DNA from: CADEDH01 sp963732695
Lineage (GTDB): Bacteria; Actinomycetota; Acidimicrobiia; Acidimicrobiales; SZUA-35
Assembly (NCBI GenBank): GCA_963732695.1
Contig: CAVTAP010000013.1
Coordinates: 186,001 to 250,000, forward strand
Direction: 5' to 3'
Length of the DNA stretch: 64,000 nucleotides
This document shows positions 43,661 through 54,642 of this stretch, in pieces. The translations under genes were made by a program, and so were the position numbers. Numbering within the stretch: position 1 is the first letter of the stretch; the number at the start of each line of letters is the position of its first letter. The notes beneath the pieces were generated by a model. It made no database searches, was not told where the DNA came from, and saw only the letters and a list, made by a program, of their open reading frames with translations.

Positions 43661-44401
43661 ATGACCGCGCTCGACGTGACCATCCCCACCGCCGACGGCA
43701 CCTGCGCCGCCACCCTCCACGTGCCCGACTCCGGCACCCCGGCCCCGGCCGTGATCATGTACCCCGACGCCGGGGGCGCCCGCGCCGCCTTCCACGCCAT
43801 GGGCGAACGGCTGGCCTCCCTCGGCTACGTCACCCTCGTGCCCGACGTGTATTACCGCACCCCGTTCGAGCCGTTCGAGATGGCCACGGTCTTCACCGAC
43901 GACGGCGAGCGCCGCCGCCTGTTCGGCCTCATCAAGGGTCTCACGGCTGAGATGTCGGTGGCCGATGCCGGGGCCTTCCTCGACTTCCTGGCCACCCGGC
44001 CCGAGGTCCGCCCCGGCGGCGTGGGCACCACCGGCTACTGCATGGGCGGCCGGATCTCGCTCACCGTCGCCGGCCACCACCCCGACCGCATCGCCGCCGC
44101 CGCTTCCTTCCACGGCGGCAACATCGCCGCCGACGGGGATCCCGATAGCCCCCACCTCCTGGCCGACCGGGTGCGGGCCACCGTCTACGTGGCCGGCGCC
44201 GAGAGCGACGCCTCCTTCCCCGACGAGCAGCGCGACCGCCTGGAGGCCGCCTACACCGGGGCCGGCGTCGCCCACACCATCGAGACCTACCCCGCCCTCC
44301 ACGGCTACGCCGTGCCCGACAACCCCACGTTCGACGAGTCCGCCGCCGAGCGTCACTGGTCGGCCATGGAGCAGCTCTACAGCTCGGCCCTCGGCGGCTG
44401 A
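43661..44401 (+). CDS. Dienelactone hydrolase family protein
   Basis: A 246-residue alpha/beta hydrolase. The nucleophile Cys lies in TGYCMGGRIS near residue 128, with Asp in AESDASF and His in PALHGY near 220, giving the Cys-Asp-His triad of dienelactone hydrolases. The early strand VIMYPDAGGAR matches. These enzymes open lactones from chlorocatechol breakdown, but many homologs have other esterase roles. The ATG at 43661 was chosen because the family begins there; the upstream in-frame extension runs through the hairpin. Confidence 0.9.
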   Translation: MTALDVTIPTADGTCAATLHVPDSGTPAPAVIMYPDAGGARAAFHAMGERLASLGYVTLVPDVYYRTPFEPFEMATVFTDDGERRRLFGLIKGLTAEMSVADAGAFLDFLATRPEVRPGGVGTTGYCMGGRISLTVAGHHPDRIAAAASFHGGNIAADGDPDSPHLLADRVRATVYVAGAESDASFPDEQRDRLEAAYTGAGVAHTIETYPALHGYAVPDNPTFDESAAERHWSAMEQLYSSALGG

Positions 44402-44434
44402 CGGCCAGTCGGGCCAGCGAACCGGCCCCGCTGG

Positions 44435-44487
44435 CCGAACCGTGTCGCGAACGGCCGGCCCTGGCGGCACACGTCCACAAGGTTCGG
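44435..44487. repeat. Intergenic inverted repeat before treY
   Basis: CCGAACCGTGTCG (44435-44447) and CCACAAGGTTCGG (44475-44487) form imperfect complementary arms around a GC-rich loop. The right arm, read in reverse complement, gives CCGAACCTTGTGG, close to arms at 13234-13286 and 47017-47069. It lies between co-directional genes. Confidence 0.5.
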
Positions 44488-44515
44488 GCCCACCGGGGCC
44501 GGGTAGAGGGCCGGC

Positions 44516-47002
44516 ATGCAGCGTCGCCGCGTCCCGGGCGTCACCTACCGGATCCAGCTCGGCCCCGACGCCGGCTTCGACCAGGCCGCGGCGCTGGTCG
44601 GGCACCTGGCCACGCTGGGCGTGACCCACCTCTATCTCTCTCCCGTCACCGACGCCGAGCCGGGCAGCGAGCACGGCTACGACGTCACCGACCACACGGT
44701 GGTCCGACCCGAGCTGGGCGGCGACGAGGGTCTGGCCCACCTGGCCGCCGTGGCCCACGCCGCCGGGCTCGGCCTCGTGGTCGACATCGTGCCCAACCAC
44801 ACCTCGATCGTCACCCCCCGCCACAACCGCCGTTGGTGGGAGACGCTGCAGGCCGGGCCCGACCACCCCAGTGCCCGGTTCTTCGACGTCGACTGGGAGG
44901 CGCAGGATGGTCGCGTGCTCCTCCCCGTGCTCACCGCCCCTCTGGCCGACGAACTGGCCGCCGGCCGACTCACCCCCACCACCGCCCCCGGCCCCGATGG
45001 TGGGCCCCAGCCGGTGCTTCACTACGGCGATAGGCCCGACGCCGGTGGCAGCGACAGCGGCGCCGGGCTCGACCTCCCGCTCGCCGACGACACCGCCGGC
45101 CTCCCGCTGCCCGAGCTGCTCGAGGCCCAGCACTACCGCCTGATCGGCTGGCACCGCCGGCCCCGCAACCTGCGCCGCTTCTTCGTGATCGACTCCCTGG
45201 CCGCCCTGCGGGCCGAGGACGAGCTGGTGGCGGCCGAGCTCGACACCGTCCCCCGCCGGCTGTGGCGCGACGGGCTGGCCGACGGTGTGCGGGTGGACCA
45301 CGTGGACGGCCTGGCCGAGCCCGGCCGCTACCTCCAGCGGCTGCGGCACGACACCGGCGACGCCTGGATCGTGGTGGAAAAGATCCTGGCCGCCGGTGAG
45401 CGGCTGCCCACCTCCTGGCCCGTGGCCGGCACCACCGGCTACGACGTCATCCGCCTGGTCGACCACCTGCTCCTCGACCCGGCCGGCGAGCAGCCGCTCA
45501 CCGAGCTGTGGCACGAGATCACGGGCGACCATCGCTCCTTCGCCGAGTTGTCCCGCCAGGCCCGTCACGAGGTGCTGGCCGAAGCGCTCGCCCCCGACCT
45601 GGCCCGGGTGGCAGCCCAGGCTCGGCGGGCCTGGCCCGACGCCGACCCCTCCCGCCTCGCCGAGGCCCTGGCCACGCTGACCGTCGAGACCGACCGCTAC
45701 CGCACCTACCTGGCCGATGCCGACGCTGACGGCGAGGCCGATGGCGACCACGCCGCACCCCTCCCCGCCGGCACGACCGTGATCGACGACCTGGCCCGCC
45801 GGGCCACCGCCCAACGGCCCGACCTGACCGCCGAGATCGCCGGCCTGGCCGAGATGCTGCTGTCGCCCGGCTCGCCCGCCGCCGTGGCCACCGCCCGACG
45901 ATGGCAGCAGCTCACCGCCCCCACCGTGGCCAAGGGCGACGAGGACCGGGCCTTCTACCGTTACCACCGGCTCAGTGCGCTCTGCGAGGTAGGGGGTGAG
46001 CCCGGCGCCTTCGGCGTCTCCCCGGCCGGCTTCCACGCCGAGAACAGCTGCCGGGCCGAGCACCTCGGGGCGTCGATGCTGGCCGGCACCACCCACGACA
46101 CCAAGCGCTCGGAAGACGTCCGGGCCCGCCTGCTGGTGCTGGCCGAGATCCCCGGCCGGTGGCGGGCCTTCGCCCGGGAACAGCTCGGCCTGCTCGGTGG
46201 GCTCGACGGGGCGCCCAGCCCGGCCGATCGCTACCTCGCCCTCCAGACCGCCGTCGGCGCCTGGCCCATCGACAGCCAGCGGCTCACCGCGTTCCTGGTC
46301 AAAGCGACCCGTGAGGCGTCGCAGCACACCACCTGGACAGCAGTCGACGAAGGCTACGAAGCCGCTCTGGCCGTCGTCGCCACCCACCTGACCTCGGGCC
46401 CGGGTGCCGACGCCGTGGCCCGGTTCGTGGAGCAGATCGCCGGGGCCGGCTGGTCGAACTCGCTGGCCCAGCTCGTGCTCCGGCTCACCGGCCCCGGGGT
46501 GCCCGACATCTACCAGGGCACCGAGACCTGGCATCTGCGCCTCGTCGACCCCGACAACCGGGCCCAGCCCGACTGGCCGGCCCTGGCCGCCCAGCTCGCT
46601 CGGGCCGCCACCGGTGACGTGGCCGCGGCCTGGGCCGCCCCCGACGACGGGCTGGTGAAGACCGCCGTGCTGCAGCGGGTCCTCGCCCTGCGGGGCGAGC
46701 GGCCGCGGTGTTTCGAGCCGGGCGCCGGCTACACGCCGGTCGAGCCTGAGGGCGCCCGGGCCGAGCACGTCGTCGCCTACCTGCGGGGTGGCCCCGACGC
46801 CGACGCCGAGGTGTTGGTGGCCGTGACCCGCATGCCGCTCACCCTCGACGGCGACTGGGCCGACACCACGTTGGTCCTGCCCGGGGGCCGCTGGGTCGAC
46901 GCCCTGCGCCCCGAGCGCACCGTGGCCGGCGGCGGCCGGCGCCCGGCCGGCGAGGTGTTCGCCGGTCTACCGGTCGCCGTGCTGGCCCGACAGCCCCGCT
47001 GA
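44516..47002 (+). CDS. treY: Malto-oligosyltrehalose synthase
   Basis: An 828-residue GH13 enzyme that turns the reducing-end glucose of maltodextrin into a terminal trehalose unit. TreY signatures include TYRIQLGPDAGFDQAAALVGHLATLGVTHLYLSPV, HGYDVTDH, DIVPNH, the nucleophile Asp in GVRVDHVDGL, and the acid/base Glu in VVEKIL. Late motifs are GTTGYD, GTTHDTKRSEDVRAR and VPDIYQGTE. Its length is slightly above the usual ~700-780. It converges on the treX-treZ operon, whose products act before and after it. Confidence 0.96.
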   Translation: MQRRRVPGVTYRIQLGPDAGFDQAAALVGHLATLGVTHLYLSPVTDAEPGSEHGYDVTDHTVVRPELGGDEGLAHLAAVAHAAGLGLVVDIVPNHTSIVTPRHNRRWWETLQAGPDHPSARFFDVDWEAQDGRVLLPVLTAPLADELAAGRLTPTTAPGPDGGPQPVLHYGDRPDAGGSDSGAGLDLPLADDTAGLPLPELLEAQHYRLIGWHRRPRNLRRFFVIDSLAALRAEDELVAAELDTVPRRLWRDGLADGVRVDHVDGLAEPGRYLQRLRHDTGDAWIVVEKILAAGERLPTSWPVAGTTGYDVIRLVDHLLLDPAGEQPLTELWHEITGDHRSFAELSRQARHEVLAEALAPDLARVAAQARRAWPDADPSRLAEALATLTVETDRYRTYLADADADGEADGDHAAPLPAGTTVIDDLARRATAQRPDLTAEIAGLAEMLLSPGSPAAVATARRWQQLTAPTVAKGDEDRAFYRYHRLSALCEVGGEPGAFGVSPAGFHAENSCRAEHLGASMLAGTTHDTKRSEDVRARLLVLAEIPGRWRAFAREQLGLLGGLDGAPSPADRYLALQTAVGAWPIDSQRLTAFLVKATREASQHTTWTAVDEGYEAALAVVATHLTSGPGADAVARFVEQIAGAGWSNSLAQLVLRLTGPGVPDIYQGTETWHLRLVDPDNRAQPDWPALAAQLARAATGDVAAAWAAPDDGLVKTAVLQRVLALRGERPRCFEPGAGYTPVEPEGARAEHVVAYLRGGPDADAEVLVAVTRMPLTLDGDWADTTLVLPGGRWVDALRPERTVAGGGRRPAGEVFAGLPVAVLARQPR

Positions 47003-47016
47003 CGCCGAACGACCGC

Positions 47017-47069
47017 CCGAACTTCGTCGACAGAAGTGGCGTGGGGCCGTAGTTCTCGACAAGGTTCGG
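47017..47069. terminator. Inverted repeat between convergent treY and treZ
   Basis: CCGAACTTCGTCGAC (47017-47031) pairs imperfectly with CTCGACAAGGTTCGG (47055-47069). The site is 14 nt beyond the treY stop and 16 nt from the treZ stop, a natural bidirectional terminator position. Arm sequences match those at 13234-13286 in inverted order. Confidence 0.6.
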
Positions 47070-47085
47070 CCGAGACAGGCGGGGC

Positions 47086-48978
47086 TCAGGCGGGAGCGTC
47101 GGGTACGAACCAGAGAGCGGCGGACCAGGGGGCGAGGTGGCCGTTGGGGCCGCCGTCGGGTTCCGTGGCGAACACCGGGTCGGCGTCGGCGGGGGCGGGC
47201 CGGGGGTCGGGCGACACGTTGAGGGCCACCACCAGGTGGCCGTCGTCGACGCCGTAGGACAGTGTGATCAGGCCGTCGTCGTTGGCCACGTCGGGCCAGC
47301 CGGCGGCGCCGGCCAGGACCGGCCACTGGCGGCGCAGCGTCAGCAGCTCGAAGTACAGCGCCTCCAGCTCCCGGTGGGCCGGCAGGGCCCGCAGCTCGGG
47401 ATCGAGCTGGGCCGAGGCGAACGTGGCCTCGGCCGCCGGGTCGGGCGTCTCGCCCTCCCACTCGAACCCCTCGAACTCGGCGGCCCGCCCCTGGCGTACC
47501 GCATCCAGCAGCTCGGGATCACCGTGGTCGACGAAGTAGGGGAACGGCGCCGTCTCCCCGTACTCCTCGCCCATGAACAACAGCGGGGTGAACGGCGACA
47601 GCAGCACGGCGGCGGCGACCAGCCGCCGTTGACCGGCCGTGAGGTGGACGTCGAGCCGCTCGCCCTCCTGGCGGTTCCCCACCTGGTCGTGGTTCTGGCT
47701 GAACACCACCAGCCGGCTGGGCCCCACATCGGGCGGGAGGGGTCGGCCGTGGCGCCGACCCCGGTCGTCCGACCGCCGGCCCCGCTGCACGAACCCGTGG
47801 CGATAGGCCTCGGCCAGGTCGGCCGCCCCGGCGGCGAAGTCGGTGTAGTAGCCGCCGGTGTCGGCGGTGAGGGCCACCCGGAGCGCATGGTGGAAGTCGT
47901 CGTTCCACACGGCGTCGAAGCCGATCCCGCCCATCTCTGCCGGTCGCACCAGGCGGGGGTCGTTGTCGGCGCTCTCGGCCGTCACCACCACGGTCCGGCC
48001 CGCCGCGGCCGCCGCCGCGTGCACCGACGCCACCAGCTCCTCGGTGAACGGAAGCGCCGTGGGGTCGACGATGGCGTGCACGGCGTCGACCCGCAGCCCG
48101 TCCACGTGGAACTCGGTCACCCAGCGGGTGGCCGAGTCGATGAAGAGGTGCCGCACCCCGTCCGACCCCGCCTCGGAGAAGTTCACCGCCGGCCCCCACG
48201 GTGTCTGGTACCGGTCGGTGAAGTAGGGGCCGAACCGGTCGAGGATGTTTCCCTCCGGCCCCAGGTGGTTGTAGACGACGTCGAGTGTCACCCCGAGCCC
48301 GAGGCCGTGGGCGGCGTCGACGAAGGTGGCCAGCCCCTCCGGCCCGCCGTAGGGGTGGTGCACGGCCGACGGGAACACCCCGTCGTAGCCCCACCCTCGC
48401 ACCCCGGGGAAGGCGTTCAGCGGCATCAGCTCCACCATCGTCACCCCCAGGGCGGCCAGCCGGGGCAGCTCGCCGGCCGCCGCCTCCAGCGTGCCGGCCG
48501 GGGTGAAGGTGCCGACGTGCAGTTCGTAGTAGACGACGTCGGCCAGCTCCACCCCCCGCCACCCGTGGTCGGTCCACCGGAACCGGCGCGGATCGACCAC
48601 GGCCGACGGCCCGTGCACCCCCCACGGCTGATGGCGCGACGCCGGATCGGGCCGCGGCTCGGCCCCACACGCCACTCCGCCTGCTCCCGCGCCTCCGTCG
48701 AGCACGAAGCCGTAGGCCGCTCCGGCCATCACCCCCGGCACCACGCCCGACCAGTAGCCCCCGGCTCCCGCCGCCAGCGGGGTTGTCACCGTCAGCTCCT
48801 CCAGCGCCAGCGGAGCGGGCGGCGCCGACGATGCCGTCAAACCCGTCGTCGCCGCTCCGCCTCCGCCATCAGCGGGCTCCTCCGTCACCACGGTCACCCG
48901 CGTTGCCCCCGGAGCCCACACCGTGAAGCGGCACCCGTCGTCGCCGGGCACCGCCCCGAGAAGGGGACCGCTCACCAC
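47086..48978 (-). CDS. treZ: Malto-oligosyltrehalose trehalohydrolase
   Basis: A 630-residue GH13 enzyme that releases trehalose from the product of TreY. An N-terminal carbohydrate-binding-like domain (CRFTVWAPGATRVTVV, residues ~15-105) is followed by the barrel: YELHVGTFTPAGT, GYDGVFPSAVHHPYGGPEGLATFVDAAHG, the Asp nucleophile in GLRVDAVHA, Glu in VTAESADND, and NHDQVGN. LLFMGEEYGETAPFPYF is typical of TreZ. Two Gly/Ala-rich stretches lengthen the N-terminal domain. The GTG start overlaps the small GlgB-like gene by 7 nt. Confidence 0.95.
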   Translation of the reverse strand: MVSGPLLGAVPGDDGCRFTVWAPGATRVTVVTEEPADGGGGAATTGLTASSAPPAPLALEELTVTTPLAAGAGGYWSGVVPGVMAGAAYGFVLDGGAGAGGVACGAEPRPDPASRHQPWGVHGPSAVVDPRRFRWTDHGWRGVELADVVYYELHVGTFTPAGTLEAAAGELPRLAALGVTMVELMPLNAFPGVRGWGYDGVFPSAVHHPYGGPEGLATFVDAAHGLGLGVTLDVVYNHLGPEGNILDRFGPYFTDRYQTPWGPAVNFSEAGSDGVRHLFIDSATRWVTEFHVDGLRVDAVHAIVDPTALPFTEELVASVHAAAAAAGRTVVVTAESADNDPRLVRPAEMGGIGFDAVWNDDFHHALRVALTADTGGYYTDFAAGAADLAEAYRHGFVQRGRRSDDRGRRHGRPLPPDVGPSRLVVFSQNHDQVGNRQEGERLDVHLTAGQRRLVAAAVLLSPFTPLLFMGEEYGETAPFPYFVDHGDPELLDAVRQGRAAEFEGFEWEGETPDPAAEATFASAQLDPELRALPAHRELEALYFELLTLRRQWPVLAGAAGWPDVANDDGLITLSYGVDDGHLVVALNVSPDPRPAPADADPVFATEPDGGPNGHLAPWSAALWFVPDAPA

Positions 48979-49402
48979 CGCTCCGGCGCCAGCACGGTCA
49001 CGGCCAGCGGGGGCATGGTGATCAGGATGCTCTGGTACTGGGCGTGGCTGTCGACCGGATGTGTCTCGCGGGCCCCCGGATTGGTGACCCCGCTACCCCC
49101 GAACCGGACTTCGTCGCGGTTGACCAGCTCCCACCACGGGGCCGGGCACGGAACCCCCAGCCGGTACTGGGTGTGCACGTGGGGGGTGGCGTTGACCACC
49201 ACCAGCACCGGGCGTTCCGTCGGGTCCCGCCGCCGGGGCGCCGCATCACCTTCAGACGGCGACGAGACCGCGGTCGTGCCCTGCATCCCGGCGCCCAGCT
49301 CGCCCCCCACGACGGGGCGCACCGGCTCCACCACCACTCGGGACGGTCGGGTGGCGGGCAGGGCGGCGATCTCGTGGGCGGCCCGGGTGTGGGTGGTGGT
49401 CG

Positions 49403-49406
<4 letters not shown>
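48972..49406 (-). CDS. Stand-alone GlgB-type C-terminal (alpha-amylase C) domain
   Basis: A 144-residue protein. After a Thr/Ala/Pro-rich N-terminus, residues ~67-144 match the all-beta C-terminal domain of glycogen branching enzyme: VLVVVNATPHVHTQYRLGVP, WWELVNRDEVRFGGSGVTNPG, and SILITMPPLAVTVLAPE. The catalytic barrel is absent. It is not a chance ORF, as both ends overlap its neighbours (GTGA with treX; 7 nt with treZ). It may be a remnant of a lost glgB or a separate glycan-binding or partner subunit. No known stand-alone role is assumed. Confidence 0.75.
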
Positions 49407-51667
<2,261 letters not shown>

Positions 51668-51740
51668 CGACCGTCCTCCTCGCCTCGGGTGTCGTCGTCG
51701 ACTACCCGACGGGCCGAGGAGGTAACCAGTGACGGGTGGC

Positions 51741-52193
51741 TCAGAAGCGGGGCAGCACCGGGTTCGACGAGTCGAGCACCACCGGCTCCGGCACCTGGGC
51801 GTGGAGCCACACCCGGTAGCGGCTGATACGGCCGTCGACGAGATCGAAGAAGCTGAAGGCGGTGCCCGAGATGGGGCCGCCGTGGGGCTTGCGGCCGAGC
51901 CACGGCCCCACCAGGGTGCCGGTGAACGACCACCAGGCCATCACCTCGCCGTCGCCCGGCACGACCTTGTCGATCGTGAGGCGGAGGTCGTCCACGTTGC
52001 GACGGAAGCCCACCACGTGGGCCACCAGGCCGGCCCGGCCGGGCGGGCCGCCGAAGGCCTGGTTGGCCTCGTCGACCATGTCGGGCTGGGCCAGGTCCTC
52101 GATGAGGTCGAGCTGCCCGCCCTGCACCACGTCGGTGAGGTAGGTGGTCATGACGTCGGTGGGGGTGCGGGTCGGGCTGGCGCTCGTGCTCAT
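51741..52193 (-). CDS. SnoaL-like ester cyclase family protein
   Basis: A 150-residue protein with an NTF2-like fold: TYLTDVVQGGQLDLIEDLAQPDMVDEA, then LRLTIDKVVPGDGEVMAWWSFTGTLVGPWLG and ISGTAFSFFDLVDGRISRYRVWLHAQ. SnoaL relatives cyclise polyketides or act as small isomerases and hydratases, and many are uncharacterised. I used the ATG at 52193. It is followed on the same strand by treX after 73 nt and preceded by a Ddn-like gene. No substrate inferred. Confidence 0.82.
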   Translation of the reverse strand: MSTSASPTRTPTDVMTTYLTDVVQGGQLDLIEDLAQPDMVDEANQAFGGPPGRAGLVAHVVGFRRNVDDLRLTIDKVVPGDGEVMAWWSFTGTLVGPWLGRKPHGGPISGTAFSFFDLVDGRISRYRVWLHAQVPEPVVLDSSNPVLPRF

Positions 52194-52222
52194 GCGTCCG
52201 ATTCTGCGCGACGGAAACCGCG

Positions 52223-52750
52223 TCACGCCAACAGCCGGCGGAGGTGGACCACGGGGATCTGGCGGGTGGTGGCGCTCTGGTAGTCGTCGAACATCGGGTA
52301 GCGGACGACGAGCTCGGGCCACAGCGCGGCCCGCTCGTCGCCGACGAGGGTGCGGGCCTCGGCCTCGTACACCTCGGCCCCCACCCGAACGTGGACCCGG
52401 GGCTCGGCCACCAGGTTGAGGTACCACTCGGGGTGCCGGCTGTCGCCGCCCTTGGAACCGATCAGGTACCGCTCACCCTCGTGCTCGAAGTACAGGAGCG
52501 GGTTGCGGCGGATGGCGCCCGAACGTCGGCCCGTGGTGTAGAGGATCAGGATGGGGCGGGGGCCGTCCCAGCCGTCGTCGTCGCCGTCGGTGGCCACGTA
52601 GCGGCGGGCGTGCTCGGCGGCGAAGCCGACGGCGTTGTCGAGCGACACCCGGTCGATCTCGTCGAGCGACTCCTTGAGCGTGATCGACGGGTCGTCCTCC
52701 CGCAGCCGCCCGATCCAGGCGCCGAGGTTCGAATGGGGAAACGTGGTCAT
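52223..52750 (-). CDS. Ddn-like deazaflavin (F420)-dependent nitroreductase family protein
   Basis: A 175-residue split beta-barrel protein. The family core is RPILILYTTGRRSGAIRRNPLLYFEHEGERYLIGSKGGDSRHPEWYLNLVAEPRVHVRVGAEVYEAEARTL (residues ~65-135), with the ATTRQIPVVHLRRL ending. It likely reduces quinones or small molecules using F420H2, as in mycobacterial Ddn. It lies 17 nt from an SRPBCC gene on the same strand and 29 nt from the SnoaL gene, so these may form one transcript. Confidence 0.92.
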   Translation of the reverse strand: MTTFPHSNLGAWIGRLREDDPSITLKESLDEIDRVSLDNAVGFAAEHARRYVATDGDDDGWDGPRPILILYTTGRRSGAIRRNPLLYFEHEGERYLIGSKGGDSRHPEWYLNLVAEPRVHVRVGAEVYEAEARTLVGDERAALWPELVVRYPMFDDYQSATTRQIPVVHLRRLLA

Positions 52751-52767
52751 CGGGTACCCACGGCCGC

Positions 52768-53229
52768 TCAGGCCTGCTCGGCCAGGGCCTTGATCCCGGC
52801 ACAGGACTGTTGGATGTTGCCCTGCACCGCCTGGCACCAGCCCTCGACGCCGCCCGGCCCCTTGGCGATGCCCTCGGGTGCGTTGTAGAGCCGGTAGTGC
52901 TGGGTCAGCTTCGCACCGTTCTCCGCCGGCTCGACGCTGTACGACCAGTGGACGAGGTTGGCCTCCTGGCCCAGCGTCCAGAACCCGAACCGGGACGGGC
53001 GCTCGGCCTCGGTGATCTCCACCTTGGCCTTCCACTCCATCTTGCCCATCTTGTTGTGGCCCTCGAACCAGTCGCCCACCTTGGCGGTGCCGCCGTCGAT
53101 CCACTCGCCGCCCTGGTTCATGGGCGACCACTCCCCGGTGCGGCGCAGGTCGGACAGGATGTCGTACACGGCCTCGGGCGCGGCGTTGACGTCGACCGAA
53201 TGGTCGTAGGAGAAGATCGGATCGCTCAT
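52768..53229 (-). CDS. SRPBCC (polyketide cyclase-like) family protein
   Basis: A 153-residue START/Bet v1-like protein. FSYDHSVDVNAAPEAVYDILSDLRRTGEWSPMNQGGEW is the family opening, with EWKAKVEITEAERPSRFGFWT and a C-terminal helix (VQGNIQQSCAGIKALAEQA). A deep cavity would bind a hydrophobic ligand. It ends 17 nt before the Ddn-like gene start. The P450 gene upstream on the same strand ends 59 nt earlier, so a P450-SRPBCC-Ddn unit is plausible. Confidence 0.9.
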   Translation of the reverse strand: MSDPIFSYDHSVDVNAAPEAVYDILSDLRRTGEWSPMNQGGEWIDGGTAKVGDWFEGHNKMGKMEWKAKVEITEAERPSRFGFWTLGQEANLVHWSYSVEPAENGAKLTQHYRLYNAPEGIAKGPGGVEGWCQAVQGNIQQSCAGIKALAEQA

Positions 53230-53288
53230 GCCCCCGGACGCTAGTCGCCGGGCCCGAATGGCACGAACGGGCGCGGACGGTCCGGCGC

Positions 53289-54584
53289 TCAGGCCCGGCG
53301 GCGCACCGGGATCTCGGCCAGGGCGCCGACGTGGAGGTCGGTAAGCCACCGGCCATCGCCCGCCACCTCCAGGTGGCTCATCGTGCCCGCCTGGCCCAGA
53401 GCCCGGAAGATCGACCGTAGCTCCCACCGGGCCAGGTTGGCCCCCAGGCAGAAATGGGCGCCGTGGCCGAAGCCCACGTGGTCGTTGGGTTGGCGGCCGA
53501 TGTCGAGCCGGTCGGGATCGGCGAAGACCCGCTCGTCCCGGTTGGCGGAGGGGTACCACAGCACCACCATCTCCCCGGCCCGCACCGTCTGGCCCCCAAC
53601 CATGGTGTCGCGGGTGGCGGTGCGCACGAACTGGATGACGGGCGAGGTGAACCGCACAACCTCGTCCACCAGCGACTCCAGCAGGGCCTCGGGGGCGGCG
53701 TGGAAACGCTCGATCTCGTCGGGCCGGTCCAGCAGGGCCAGGATCCCCCGGCTGGTGGCGTTGCGGGTGGTCTCGTTGCCGCCCGAGATCAGCAGCTTGA
53801 TGTAGCCGTGAAGCTCCTGGTGGCCCAGCGGAACCCCGTCGGGCTGGGTCTCCACCAGCTTGGTGGCCAGGTCGTCGCCCGGCGCCCGCCGCCGCTGCTC
53901 GATCACGTCGTCGATGTAGTGGTGGAACTCGCCGTGGAGGCGTTTGCGCATGGCCCGCCGGTCCTCACCTGGCTGTGCCCACCGCATCGTCTCGGTGTCG
54001 AACATGGCGTCGGTCCAGCGGTGGATGTCGGCCCAGTCGCCGTCGGGCAGCCCCAGCATCGAGCAGATCGTGGCCAGCGGCAGCCTCACCGCCAGGTCGT
54101 TGACCAGACACGCCTCGCCCCGCTCGTCGAGCGTTCGCTCGAAATCGGCCACGATGCTTCGGGCCGTGGCATCGAGCTCGGCCGCCAGATCCCGGCACCG
54201 GGCCGGGGTGAAGCTGCGGGCCATCAGCGAACGCAGCCTGGCGTGCTCGGCGGCGTCGAGGTAGATCATGTCGTCGGCGGCCCGGGCGTCCCAGCCGTGC
54301 AGCTCGGCCTTGCGTTCCCGGGCCAGCGTGGCCCGGGAGTTGTAGTCCTGGTTGGCGTAGCGGAGCTGAGGCCCGCCGTTGATGAACGTGGTGGCGTCGG
54401 CCTCCACCGCCCGCACGTCGGCGTGGCGGGTCACCATCCACGCCGGGTCGATCCCGGGCCGGTCGTACCAGTACACCGGCGCCTCGCCCCGCAGCCGCGC
54501 CCACGCCTCCCACGGGTAGCCCGTGCGCTGCCACTGGCCGATGTCGTGCAGCACGATGTCGTCCAACGTCAGTGTCTTGTTCAT
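53289..54584 (-). CDS. Cytochrome P450
   Basis: A 431-residue soluble bacterial P450. The heme loop FGHGAHFCLGANLAR places the thiolate Cys at residue 379. The I-helix motif reads ISGGNETTRNATS near 250-262 with NETT in place of (A/G)HETT, a substitution affecting proton delivery but common in some CYP families. The K-helix ExxR lies in the EALLESLVDEVVRF region. It uses ferredoxin partners, none of which is encoded here. The ATG is 58 bp from the divergent ureohydrolase, with a small palindrome between them. Confidence 0.93.
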   Translation of the reverse strand: MNKTLTLDDIVLHDIGQWQRTGYPWEAWARLRGEAPVYWYDRPGIDPAWMVTRHADVRAVEADATTFINGGPQLRYANQDYNSRATLARERKAELHGWDARAADDMIYLDAAEHARLRSLMARSFTPARCRDLAAELDATARSIVADFERTLDERGEACLVNDLAVRLPLATICSMLGLPDGDWADIHRWTDAMFDTETMRWAQPGEDRRAMRKRLHGEFHHYIDDVIEQRRRAPGDDLATKLVETQPDGVPLGHQELHGYIKLLISGGNETTRNATSRGILALLDRPDEIERFHAAPEALLESLVDEVVRFTSPVIQFVRTATRDTMVGGQTVRAGEMVVLWYPSANRDERVFADPDRLDIGRQPNDHVGFGHGAHFCLGANLARWELRSIFRALGQAGTMSHLEVAGDGRWLTDLHVGALAEIPVRRRA

Positions 54585-54593
54585 GCTCTAAAC

Positions 54594-54607
54594 CTAAGCA
54601 TTCTTAG
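54594..54607. promoter_or_regulatory. Small palindrome in the P450/ureohydrolase divergent region
   Basis: CTAAG (54594-54598) and CTTAG (54603-54607) are inverted arms around CATT in a 58-bp AT-enriched intergenic space. It is well placed to control both genes. No regulator gene is adjacent. Confidence 0.45.
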
Positions 54608-54642
54608 AAATCTCGGCAAGGGCTGCGGCCTACATTGGGTCG

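Noticed and set aside
43481..46768. A 1095-codon open frame on the minus strand across the glycosyltransferase and treY
   Set aside because: It is antisense to well-supported genes, its product is Gly/His/Val/Arg-rich without domains, and long empty frames are common opposite high-GC genes.
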